Part shown: positions 17,680 through 25,282 of the stretch, in pieces | How the letters are laid out: the number at the start of each line of letters is the position of its first letter | Numbering within the stretch: position 1 is the stretch's first letter | Origin: Cytobacillus kochii | GTDB taxonomy: Bacteria > Bacillota > Bacilli > Bacillales > Cytobacillaceae | NCBI RefSeq assembly: GCF_020171845.1 | Contig: NZ_JAIVAM010000011.1 | Span: 124,001 to 188,000, forward strand | DNA: 64,000 nucleotides | Reading direction: 5' to 3' | Made by a program: the position numbers and the translations under genes | Notes under the pieces: model-generated | Seen by the model: only the letters and a program-made list of their open reading frames with translations | The model's database searches: none | Told to the model about the DNA's origin: nothing

Positions 17680-18537
17680 TTATTTAGATACCACTTGTTT
17701 TTTTAAAAAATCAATGGTCACCTGATTGAATTCTTCCGGTTTCTCCCATTGTGGCCAGTGACCAGCTTCATTGATTACTGTCAGTTCACTCCCTGGAATC
17801 ATCTCTTTGATCGGTTGTGCTTCTTCTACTGTTGAAGTTGGATCATGGTCAGTCCAAGCAAGTAATGTTGGTACATTGATTTTGCCACACCATGATGGGT
17901 CCCAACTAAATTGTTTTCTTGCTTCGATGTTTTGCAAATGGACAATATGATGGACAGCTTCCTGATAAGCAGGTTGAGTATAAATATTGTAACGAGATTC
18001 AATTAACTCATCTGTTACTTGCGATTTATCATACATTAACCACTCTAATCTCGTTTTCACATTTTCATAGTTTGCTTCAAGTACAGCTTTTAATGTTGAC
18101 GCTTTTAGTCCTGCCATAACTTCAGGTTTGTTATTCACATTACCAGGAGTATTGAGCACCATGGATTCCACATAGGTCGGATGGTGAGCAGCAAACCAGG
18201 CAGCCACCCATCCACCAAGAGACTCGCCAGATAAATATACTTTCTCTAAATCAAGCGCTTTGATTACAGCTAATAAATGGTCACTGTAACTATCAATACC
18301 GTACGGATAGTCTGGCTTTTCTGTATATCCATGACCTAACATATCGATACATATCACGCGGAAATGCTCAGCCAATCCTTTGATATTTCTTGCGTAAGCC
18401 TCGATGTGCCCCCCTGTACCATGTAAAAGCAAAAGAGGCTCTCCAGTTCCCGATTCTAGTACTCTCGTTTTCACCCCATCTGCATCGACAAAATGAAGTT
18501 TAAATTCGATATCTGCTAAATCGTTCCAAATAGACAT
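17680..18537 (-). CDS. Ring-fission product C-C hydrolase (alpha/beta hydrolase)
   Basis: A 285-residue alpha/beta hydrolase of the DmpD/XylF/MhpC/HsaD type that hydrolyses the carbon-carbon bond of the extradiol cleavage product, releasing 2-hydroxypenta-2,4-dienoate and an acid. The nucleophile Ser106 lies in SGESLGG, the oxyanion-site phrase LLLLHGTGGH is at 35-44, the acid residue is in WTDHDPTS (residues 229-236) and the catalytic His260 in NEAGHWPQWEKP, which is also the family's diagnostic ending. It follows the dioxygenase gene by 23 bp and precedes the hydratase. Because the cluster lacks a semialdehyde dehydrogenase and tautomerase, this hydrolytic branch seems to be the only route. 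Confidence 0.9.
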   Translation of the reverse strand: MSIWNDLADIEFKLHFVDADGVKTRVLESGTGEPLLLLHGTGGHIEAYARNIKGLAEHFRVICIDMLGHGYTEKPDYPYGIDSYSDHLLAVIKALDLEKVYLSGESLGGWVAAWFAAHHPTYVESMVLNTPGNVNNKPEVMAGLKASTLKAVLEANYENVKTRLEWLMYDKSQVTDELIESRYNIYTQPAYQEAVHHIVHLQNIEARKQFSWDPSWCGKINVPTLLAWTDHDPTSTVEEAQPIKEMIPGSELTVINEAGHWPQWEKPEEFNQVTIDFLKKQVVSK

Positions 18538-18559
18538 ATAAAATCCTCTCCTATTCTCT

Positions 18560-19516
18560 TTATTTTGTCACTTTCTCTTTCATCCACTCATCATTCACTG
18601 GTGTTGTTTCAAAGAAAGAATCTGGCACTGATGGTCCCCACCATAAACGACCCTTTGTATCATATTCTTCCTTGGTCCAGCCGATTGGTGGTAAATCAGT
18701 ATCACGTTTATAATCACCAGAATAAATCTCAATACGATGACCGTCAGGGTCTCTTACATATAAGAAGAAGGCATTTGTTACCCCATGACGACCTGGTCCA
18801 TAATCGATATTTGCACGGTAGCCTGCATCTGCAAGTAAGTCAGCCGTTTTCACAACGGAAGAAATACCGTCTACAATATAAGCAATATGATGCAGAGATG
18901 TTTCTTTATGTTGGACAAGGGCCACGTCATGTGTAGATGTTTTCGCTCTTGTCCATGCAGCAAATTTCCCCTCATCTCCTTGAACATATTCGGAAATGCT
19001 AAAGCCTATTGCTTGCCAGTATTCTAACGCTTTATCTACATTTGTTACACGCAGGTTCATATGATCGATTGCTACTGGCGGTATACCACGATGTAAATGG
19101 GAGTATCTCATTGGCAAGGCATCTACTCCGCCACTTTTATTCCCTACATTCATCTCTTCCATTGCATGATAGAATTCAACCGGATGACCATTCGGCTCAG
19201 CTACTTTAAGTACCGGCCCTTTTCCTGGGTGGATACTATTCTCGACATATTGAGTGGCAACTCCCATTTCTTGATGTTGCTTCTCTAACTCTCTTAAATA
19301 CTCAGGACTAGATACACGTAGACTAAAACTACCAAGAGCTGCTTTTGGCTTTTGCGTTAAAATTAAAGAATATCGATCAAATTCATCAATGGCACGCAAA
19401 TATAGACTTGACTCTGTTCTTTCCACTTCAATAAACCCTAGTACATCTACATAAAAATCTTTAGACTTATTTAAATCTGTTACAAACAGCTCGATTTGCC
19501 CTAAACGAAGAATCAT
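18560..19516 (-). CDS. Extradiol ring-cleavage dioxygenase (type I, two VOC domains)
   Basis: This non-heme iron(II) or manganese(II) enzyme opens a catechol-type ring next to the hydroxyls. The 318 residues hold two VOC modules; the C-terminal one carries the metal triad His152 (AIDHMNL), His210 (LHHIAY) and Glu263 (HRIEIYSGDY). The phrase YGPGRHGVTNAFFLYVRDPD is very close to that of homoprotocatechuate 2,3-dioxygenase of the Brevibacterium type, so the substrate may carry an acidic side chain rather than being plain catechol. It sits between the FAD-synthetase-like gene and the hydrolase. The start ATG has a GGAGAG ribosome site. The reaction class is certain; the substrate is not. Confidence 0.93.
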   Translation of the reverse strand: MILRLGQIELFVTDLNKSKDFYVDVLGFIEVERTESSLYLRAIDEFDRYSLILTQKPKAALGSFSLRVSSPEYLRELEKQHQEMGVATQYVENSIHPGKGPVLKVAEPNGHPVEFYHAMEEMNVGNKSGGVDALPMRYSHLHRGIPPVAIDHMNLRVTNVDKALEYWQAIGFSISEYVQGDEGKFAAWTRAKTSTHDVALVQHKETSLHHIAYIVDGISSVVKTADLLADAGYRANIDYGPGRHGVTNAFFLYVRDPDGHRIEIYSGDYKRDTDLPPIGWTKEEYDTKGRLWWGPSVPDSFFETTPVNDEWMKEKVTK

Positions 19517-19550
19517 TGCTCTTCACTCTCCTATTTATCAATATATTGAT

Positions 19551-20339
19551 TTAACTGATTTGTTCTTTTGCATCTGTTTTTTTCAACCAATGAATGCTTA
19601 ATTCTTTTGGTAAGGTCTTGTTCGATTGCCATTCTACTTCTTCTTTGCTAAGGACTTTGACTGTATGCATATCCCCTTGGCAATTCACTTCATATTCACC
19701 AAGTGCAGGTAAAGTATAAAAAGGTTTAACCCAGTACGTGCTACCGTTCCTTTGCAACTTCACTTGATACGGTCTACCTAGAAGCGCATGTGCTAAATCT
19801 ACTTCCCCCTGCTGTAAACAGCTGCGGATATAAGAGGAACTAATTTTCAACCCATTTCTGCTCAATTTTGAAACAGATGTTGTCGTTATTTGATAGCCTG
19901 AATCAGTTGCTAATCTGGCCATATGTCCGACTCCCTTGTTACCATAATGAAAGTCGAAACCAGCAACTGCATGTTTCACGCCGAGTGTGAGTAAATATTG
20001 CTTAACAAATGCTTCTGGGGAGAGGCTAGCAAATGCATGATTAAAAGGAACGACATAGAAAAGATCGACACCAAGAGAACTCATTCTCTTTTTCTTTTCC
20101 TCTAATGGCATTAAATAAGGAAAGTCAGATCGCTTCATTAACACCGTTTTCGGGTGAGGAAAGAAGCTCATGATTGCTAGTGGCAAGTTGCGTTTATTTG
20201 CTTCCACCTTTGCTTGGCGAATGACTTCTTGATGACCAAGGTGAAGGCCATCGAAAAATCCGAGCGCCATCACACATGATTCTATGTTTTTACCTAATAC
20301 GCCATGGAGCTCTTCCTCATTTAAGACGATGGTTTTCAT
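19551..20339 (-). CDS. FAD synthetase (FMN adenylyltransferase) lacking a riboflavin kinase domain
   Basis: The first 185 residues are the nucleotidyltransferase domain of RibF/RibC: GFFDGLHLGHQ at 27-37, SFFPHPKTVL, FVKQYLL, AGFDFHYGNKGVG, and ISSSYIRSCLQQGEVDLAHALLGRPY. In bifunctional RibF the riboflavin kinase domain follows with a GxPTAN motif; here the remaining 75 residues have no such motif and are short, so the protein would make FAD from FMN but not FMN from riboflavin. It is encoded between the dioxygenase and the flavin reductase, 20 bp from the latter, so it probably supplies flavin to the monooxygenase of this cluster. The truncation looks ancestral because the frame is intact. 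Confidence 0.88.
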   Translation of the reverse strand: MKTIVLNEEELHGVLGKNIESCVMALGFFDGLHLGHQEVIRQAKVEANKRNLPLAIMSFFPHPKTVLMKRSDFPYLMPLEEKKKRMSSLGVDLFYVVPFNHAFASLSPEAFVKQYLLTLGVKHAVAGFDFHYGNKGVGHMARLATDSGYQITTTSVSKLSRNGLKISSSYIRSCLQQGEVDLAHALLGRPYQVKLQRNGSTYWVKPFYTLPALGEYEVNCQGDMHTVKVLSKEEVEWQSNKTLPKELSIHWLKKTDAKEQIS

Positions 20340-20359
20340 CTGACTTCCCTCCTTTATTG

Positions 20360-20839
20360 TTAAGAAATTGGCTCTTCTACTGCTATCATTGAACGGTATT
20401 TGCCGTTAAAGAATAATAATGGATCTTTTTCTTCTAAATACACATCCTTCACGCGACCAATAAATAACGTATGGTCACCTTCTACATGTGTGGCCGATAC
20501 TTCACATGCCATTTGTGCCACTGCCCCGTCAATGACCGGCATGTCATTTAATCTCGCGAATGACACTTCCTTTGTTTCTTTTAACTGTCCAGCAAAATTC
20601 ATAGACAGCTCTTTTTGATCATCAGCCAAAATATTGACGGTGAATATCCCACTATCTTTAATTTTCGAAAGGATATTCGCTCGCTCCCCAATAGAGATAA
20701 CGATTAATTTAGGATCAAGTGATACCGACATAAAAGCATTAGCCGTCATCCCATGAACATCTCCATTTGTTTCGGTTGCAATCACCGTTACGCCGGTGGC
20801 AAATTTACTCATTGCATGTCTAAATAAACGATCATCCAT
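20360..20839 (-). CDS. Flavin reductase (HpaC-like) component of the monooxygenase
   Basis: A short-chain flavin reductase that uses NAD(P)H to make free reduced FMN or FAD for the partner oxygenase. The start is placed at the ATG at 20839 (MDDRLFRHAM) after AAAGGAGAGG; an earlier ATG at 20857 overlaps the upstream stop codon. About 159 residues contain FATGVTVIAT, the flavin-site phrase GMTANAFMSVSLDPKLIVISI, and the GDHTLFIGRV motif typical of HpaC/HsaB-type reductases. It follows the oxygenase gene immediately, the usual order for two-component systems. Confidence 0.92.
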   Translation of the reverse strand: MDDRLFRHAMSKFATGVTVIATETNGDVHGMTANAFMSVSLDPKLIVISIGERANILSKIKDSGIFTVNILADDQKELSMNFAGQLKETKEVSFARLNDMPVIDGAVAQMACEVSATHVEGDHTLFIGRVKDVYLEEKDPLLFFNGKYRSMIAVEEPIS

Positions 20840-20856
20840 CTTTACCTCTCCTTTCA

Positions 20857-22035
20857 TTAACCTCTGACGCCACTCTCAAATCCAAATAAGTCTTGCCCGT
20901 AAGCAGCAACAGAATCTTCATAAAGTGATGTTTTATGTGTAGCCACGGATAAAATATCGCGGATAAACATTTCTAAAGTCCCACCTTTATACAGTGCAGC
21001 ACCACCAAGTGTTAACATGGCACGAACAGCGATATCTGTACAAAGCTTTATAATTTTAGTTCTAATGGCAAAAAACTCCCCGAGCGGTGTCATTTCGCCA
21101 TCCTTTTCGTAATTTTCTAATAAATAAATGTATTGAGCCATCAACCCTTTTGCTGCATGCAAATCGGTAGAAATTTCTGCTATTACACGTTGACTTCGAG
21201 GGGACTCACTTTCTCTCATCCCATCCATCAAACGAACACGCTTTTCAGTTAACACTTTAAACTCTTCAATCACTCTTTCCGCACCACCGATAGCAATCGC
21301 TGGGAATCCAATATAAAATGCCGGATAAAATGGCACATGATAAAACGGATAACTTTTATCATAATCTTCTTCTGGTGGCCTTCTTGTTGATTCCGCTTTT
21401 TCTAAATCGAGAATACGCTCTTTCGGTACGTACACATTATCTGCAATGATTTGGTTACTTCCCGTCCCTCTTAATCCAAAAGTATCCCAATTTTTAACGA
21501 TTTCAACCTCAGATGTTTTCAAAATGGGTAGGCAGACTACTGGTTTATCACGTCCTGGTAATTGAACTTTCACCCCTACGCCAACCCAATCACTATGAAG
21601 AATGCCACTGACAAAATTCCATTTCCCACTAATTCTTAATCCATCTCCATCAGGTTCCGCTGTACCTAATGCTGCAAAGATATCTGCAATCAATCCACCT
21701 TGATCGACTACTTCATCTCTTCCTGCTTTCGGTAAATAAGATGGTAAAGAATTGTGTAAAGGGTAAAGGAAGGTTAACCAAGCAGCAGAAAGATTATAAT
21801 TTGCCACCTTTTGAATCACTTTTGCAAAGGTAGATAAACTCGCTTGTGGCCCAACATATTCCCTCGGTAACATCATCCTTGAGATTTGTGTTTCTTTTAT
21901 CAAATTCACGACATTTGCTGAAACCGTGGCATTCTTATCAGCCTCATGCGCTTCTTCTTCAGCGAGCATACCAATCTTCTCGGCTCCCTGTAATAGCGCT
22001 TCTTCCGTTATATTATCCACCGTATTAACATTCAT
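20857..22035 (-). CDS. Flavin-dependent aromatic monooxygenase, acyl-CoA dehydrogenase fold (group D)
   Basis: The 392 residues have the acyl-CoA-dehydrogenase fold used by two-component hydroxylases such as p-hydroxyphenylacetate hydroxylase C2 and HsaA. There is an N-terminal helical domain (LMLPREYVGP-like MMLPREYVGPQASLSTFA), a central beta domain (ISGKWNFVSGI, LRGTGSNQIIADNVYVP) and a C-terminal helical bundle. A CoA site is not evident, and the partner reductase gene follows with a one-codon gap. It would use reduced flavin and O2 to hydroxylate a phenol ortho to the hydroxyl, feeding the dioxygenase. It is the first gene of the catabolic run, starting at 22035 after GGGGTGAG, with a cre site about 40 bp upstream. 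The substrate is unknown. Confidence 0.88.
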   Translation of the reverse strand: MNVNTVDNITEEALLQGAEKIGMLAEEEAHEADKNATVSANVVNLIKETQISRMMLPREYVGPQASLSTFAKVIQKVANYNLSAAWLTFLYPLHNSLPSYLPKAGRDEVVDQGGLIADIFAALGTAEPDGDGLRISGKWNFVSGILHSDWVGVGVKVQLPGRDKPVVCLPILKTSEVEIVKNWDTFGLRGTGSNQIIADNVYVPKERILDLEKAESTRRPPEEDYDKSYPFYHVPFYPAFYIGFPAIAIGGAERVIEEFKVLTEKRVRLMDGMRESESPRSQRVIAEISTDLHAAKGLMAQYIYLLENYEKDGEMTPLGEFFAIRTKIIKLCTDIAVRAMLTLGGAALYKGGTLEMFIRDILSVATHKTSLYEDSVAAYGQDLFGFESGVRG

Positions 22036-22075
22036 TGTTACTCACCCCGTTTATAGAATATAAAAACAATTAATT

Positions 22076-22089
22076 TGATATCGCTTACA
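22076..22089. promoter_or_regulatory. Perfect cre (CcpA) site in front of the aromatic cluster
   Basis: On the minus strand TGTAAGCGATATCA fits the cre consensus TGWNANCGNTNWCA at every fixed position. It lies 41-54 bp before the start codon of the monooxygenase, just upstream of a TATATT that could be the -10 box, so it would overlap the -35 region. Carbon catabolite repression of the ring-cleavage operon is the natural reading. Confidence 0.75.
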
Positions 22090-22237
22090 TTGTTGATTCG
22101 AAATTTTCTTTTAATTAAGTTTCTACTGTTAGTGTAGTGAAAAATGAAAATTCAAACTAGAACAAAAACTGTTCATGATTTTTGATTTTTTCGTCTTTAT
22201 TTGTTCATGTCGGAAAACTTTTTCACAAAATAACTGG

Positions 22238-22284
22238 CGTAAAATGAAAAAGAAGCGTTCAAATGAAGAACGCTTCTTTTTTGT
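22238..22284. terminator. Strong bidirectional terminator hairpin
   Basis: AAAAAGAAGCGTTC and GAACGCTTCTTTTTT form perfect 14-bp arms around a seven-base loop, with A and T tracts on the two sides. On the minus strand it lies beyond array A2 and would end transcripts coming from the 23.4-25.3 kb genes; it also insulates the aromatic promoter. Confidence 0.88.
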
Positions 22285-22489
22285 GATTTTATGAAAATAT
22301 CGTCTAATCATACAGAGAGGAGTTGCTGTGAAAATCAACTATTAATTTCCATTGAGCACCATAGTAGAGGATTCTTTTTTGTGATGCTCTCGACTCTGGA
22401 ATCTTTCCTGGCAGCCTCGATGAATGTACAAAAACAAATATCTGCTATATACATTTTAACTCACAACTTTACTTGTTTTTCTTGTACCA

Positions 22490-23275
22490 TTTTGCGCGTA
22501 AACACGTCTTGCACGCAGTTCTTTACCTTTTACATCCTGATCAGTCGCGATTCTCCCTTTTATGCTACTTATCTTTGTGTTTTTGTTCAGATTAGTCGCG
22601 ATTCCCTCTTTTTCTCTACTTATCTTTGTGTTTCCGCTCTGATTAGTCGCGATTTCCTCTTTTATCCTACTTATCTTTGTGTTTCCGCTCGGATTAGTCC
22701 CGATTTCCTCTTTTAACCTACTTATCTTTGTGTTTTGGCTCAGATCAGTCGCGATTTCCCCTTTTTCTCTACTTATCTTTGTGTTTCCGCTCGGATTAGT
22801 CGCGATTTCCCCTTTTTCTCTACTTATCTTTGTGTTTTTGCTCCGATCAGTCGTGATTTCCTCTTTTATCCTACTTATCTTTGTGTTTTGGCTCAGATCA
22901 GTCGCGATTTCCTCTTTTACCCTACTTATCTTTGTGTTTCCGCTCTGATTAGTCGCGATTTCCTCTTTTATGCTACTTATCTTTGTGTTTTGGCTCAGAT
23001 CAGTCGCGATTTCCTTTTTTAACCTACTTATCTTTGTGTTTCCGCCCTGTTTAGTCGCGATTTTCTCTTTTTCTCTACTTATCTTTGATTTTCCGCCCTG
23101 TTTAGTCGCGATTTTCTCTTTTTCTCTACTTATCTTTGATTTTCCGCTCAGATCAGTCGCGATTTCCTCTTTTTCTCTACTTATCTTTGTGTTTCTGGAT
23201 GGCTTTTGCTCGTAAACTCAACTTGCGTGCAGTTCTCTTTCTTTTCCTATTAGTTTTGTGTGCAAACTCCACTTC
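22490..23275. repeat. Minisatellite array A2, 51-bp unit, thirteen in-register copies plus different flanking units
   Basis: ATCTTTG recurs at 22571, 22622, 22673, 22724, 22775, 22826, 22877, 22928, 22979, 23030, 23081, 23132 and 23183, each exactly 51 bp apart. Typical parts of a unit are ATCTTTGTGTTTCCGCTC, GATTAGTCGCGATT and TCCTCTTTTA. The edges carry a second unit type, TTTTGCGCGTAAACACG near 22491 and GCTCGTAAACTCAACTTGCG near 23208 with a further copy about 50 bp on, which resembles array A3. There are no indels within the core. The plus strand is pyrimidine-rich. No gene is supported inside it. Confidence 0.95.
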
Positions 23276-23387
23276 TGAGGCAGACGGTTTTTCTTTTCTG
23301 CGCCCTCTTGTAATTCTTCCTTTCACAACGCTCACAGCTCCGGTCTCTAATATCAAGGAGACCATATATCAAATAGCATATTTACAA

Positions 23388-23669
23388 TCAAAGGAAAGAA
23401 ACAAGCAAAACTATAATAGGAAAAAGAACAAAAAACCCATTTAACCCTTGTAAAAAAATAATGAGCGGGCTCATGCTATTTTTGTTTCTAATATAAAAGA
23501 AAGAAATGATAGCTAAAATGGGGGTGAGTAATCCAAAGATGCCATAGACCTTACCCGTTGTGTCTAAAAGCTCTTGAATAATTAAAGAAGTAAGAACGAT
23601 ATTTACTAGCAACAACAATAAAGGAATAAGCATTTTCTGTGCTTTGTACTGCTCCACCTCTATCACCAT
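23388..23669 (-). CDS. Small membrane protein, three hydrophobic segments
   Basis: A 93-residue protein with hydrophobic blocks at about residues 15-32, 41-60 and 68-92, and a short charged N-terminus (MVIEVEQYKAQK). A GAGGATGGTG-type ribosome site precedes the ATG, and the gene lies 15 bp after the DUF4181-like gene on the same strand, so it probably closes an operon of small membrane proteins. No motif is recognisable. It is followed by array A2 with no obvious terminator in between. Confidence 0.65.
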   Translation of the reverse strand: MVIEVEQYKAQKMLIPLLLLLVNIVLTSLIIQELLDTTGKVYGIFGLLTPILAIISFFYIRNKNSMSPLIIFLQGLNGFFVLFPIIVLLVSFL

Positions 23670-23684
23670 CCTCTAGATCATTTA

Positions 23685-24086
23685 TTAATAGATGAACAAT
23701 AAAAACAAAAAGAGAAGGCTTAACATCAAATATCGAAATAAATATTTACTTTTTTGCATCCATGACTCTACCGCATCCATTAGAAACATCAGGGCCAAAA
23801 TGAGATATAATCTACCCGGTAATAACAAGTCAGTGTTTTGCAGACCCAAAATTAAATAGAGTAATAGCATGAAAATGAATACGAACCGTAGTATAGTAAA
23901 AATTTTAATTGGCTTTACATTACTGTTTTCAAAAAACAAACCCATTTTTTCATCTACTTTCAAAGATTTTCTCCCTACTTCGCCGTTTAAAATAAAAAGG
24001 AATAAGCAGACTACCAGTAAAAACAAAGAATAGTGAGCCCCAAACCCCCCTTGATAAACTAGCAAAAAAATAGAAAAACACCGCAT
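23685..24086 (-). CDS. DUF4181-like small membrane protein, start uncertain
   Basis: The coding signal is clear from about 24030 to 23685: a membrane helix, then GRKSLKVDEKMGLFFENSN, then three more helices ending SKYLFRYLMLSLLFLFLLF. This layout (helix, KxLKVEKK-like basic patch, helices) resembles DUF4181 proteins of Bacillaceae. The frame is open to 24086, but that part overlaps the next gene upstream by 137 bp and has no good ribosome site; a TTG about 20 codons in is possible. The overlap suggests either a frameshift that split one longer protein or two genes with a misplaced start. Confidence 0.55.
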   Translation of the reverse strand: MRCFSIFLLVYQGGFGAHYSLFLLVVCLFLFILNGEVGRKSLKVDEKMGLFFENSNVKPIKIFTILRFVFIFMLLLYLILGLQNTDLLLPGRLYLILALMFLMDAVESWMQKSKYLFRYLMLSLLFLFLLFIY

Positions 24087-24234
24087 TCACTAACATCCAA
24101 AATGTAAAAAGGATAGAAAAAACCAAACCTCTCATAGTCTTATTTGCCCTTTTTGCTAACAACCAAATTCCTACAATACATTGCAATAATATAAAACCAA
24201 TGATTGAACTCATCCAATAATTATAAACTAACAC
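23950..24234 (-). CDS. Small membrane protein upstream of the DUF4181-like gene
   Basis: A frame of 94 codons from a GTG at 24234 (overlapping the TAG stop of the S66 peptidase by one base) or an ATG at 24213. It encodes two or three hydrophobic helices (IIGFILLQCIVGIWLLAK, then FTFWMLVNAVFFYFFASL) and a basic tail KRRSREKIFE. Neither start has a strong ribosome site, so translation may be coupled to the upstream gene. It overlaps the following frame heavily; a single-base indel near 24030 would join the two into one protein of about 180 residues. Confidence 0.5.
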   Translation of the reverse strand: MLVYNYWMSSIIGFILLQCIVGIWLLAKRANKTMRGLVFSILFTFWMLVNAVFFYFFASLSRGVWGSLFFVFTGSLLIPFYFKRRSREKIFESR

Positions 24235-25265
24235 TACTCTACACCATTTTCTAAGATGGCAAAGGAGCCAAGGTCAGCATCAATCTGAGCAGTTGCCCCA
24301 TAAGGCAAAATAAATTTTGGTTCCGTATGTCCGAAATTCAAGTTATAAAGGACCGGTACATCAGTTAAACCGTATTCTTGTAAAACGGTTAATATCACCA
24401 TCTTGTATTCTTCATAGAATGCTTCATCATAAGGCTTAGCAAATACGATTCCATTTACGGCTTTTAATATCCCTTGCGCTGCATAATTCCTGAGCCAATA
24501 CTTCACATAATCAGGGGCCGTCTTATCTTCGGACGTTTCAAAAAACAAAATACTACCTTGCCAATACTCTTTCTCTGGCCAAAGACTGGTTTGCTTAGCA
24601 AACTCCAGCACTTCAATACAGCCACCGATTAACGAGCCTTGTACCTTACCGCTTCCTTGCAGGACCTCATAGCCGTTATTCTTATTCATTTTTCGCCGCT
24701 TCTCTTTATTGACTTCTATCCACTCGAGCCTCTCACTCGTCCAATGTGGAGCAGGCGTCAGTTCACCAATTGTAGAAGAGGAAAATAGCGTACGTTCGAT
24801 GCTTTCAACGGTGTACGGATCCATCTCAACATTCTCGGCAAAATCTGTTAAAATCGCAGGTCCATAGAACGACGATAGCCCTGCTTTATGACAGAATAAA
24901 TGAGTAATCGTGACATCTGAATAGCCCATAAAAATTTTAGGATTTTCTTTTATCACATCAAAATCAATATAGGGCAGCAAGCGAATACTGTCTTCTCCAC
25001 CAATATTGGCAATAATGGCTTTAATACTATGATCAGAAAAAGCTGCCATTAAGTCTTCGGCTCGCGCTTCGGGATGTTGATATAAATAATCTGCCCCCTT
25101 CAGGCTGTGCGGCATTGCGACGACTTCTAGTCCAAATACTTCTTCAAGCCGCCTTACCCCTTGTTCATAACGCCACCTAATTTCTTCTTCACCTGCACCT
25201 CCCCATGAAGGACTCACCGTTGCTACTCGGTCACCTCTTTGCAATCTTTGTGGTTTTTTTAACAT
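24234..25265 (-). CDS. S66 peptidase (LD-carboxypeptidase / MccF-like)
   Basis: The start is the ATG at 25265 (MLKKPQRLQ), directly after GGGGGG; this gives 343 residues. The S66 nucleophile Ser is in FMGYSDVTITHL and the conserved partners are in GSLIGGCIEVLEF (Glu) and FGHTEPKFILPYG (His). The family removes the terminal D-amino acid of L,D-linked muropeptides (LdcA) or, in the MccF branch, cleaves toxic peptidyl- or aminoacyl-nucleotides; the overall pattern here fits MccF-like proteins of Bacillaceae. There is no signal peptide, so it is cytoplasmic. It follows amj by 17 bp, linking it with cell-wall work, but self-immunity or detoxification is equally possible. Confidence 0.87.
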   Translation of the reverse strand: MLKKPQRLQRGDRVATVSPSWGGAGEEEIRWRYEQGVRRLEEVFGLEVVAMPHSLKGADYLYQHPEARAEDLMAAFSDHSIKAIIANIGGEDSIRLLPYIDFDVIKENPKIFMGYSDVTITHLFCHKAGLSSFYGPAILTDFAENVEMDPYTVESIERTLFSSSTIGELTPAPHWTSERLEWIEVNKEKRRKMNKNNGYEVLQGSGKVQGSLIGGCIEVLEFAKQTSLWPEKEYWQGSILFFETSEDKTAPDYVKYWLRNYAAQGILKAVNGIVFAKPYDEAFYEEYKMVILTVLQEYGLTDVPVLYNLNFGHTEPKFILPYGATAQIDADLGSFAILENGVE

Positions 25266-25282
25266 ATATATCCCCCCATCTG

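Noticed and set aside
22291-23444. Frames of 80-140 codons with hydrophobic 17-residue repeats in array A2
   Set aside because: Same artefact of a 51-bp unit; starts lie inside repeat units without ribosome sites.
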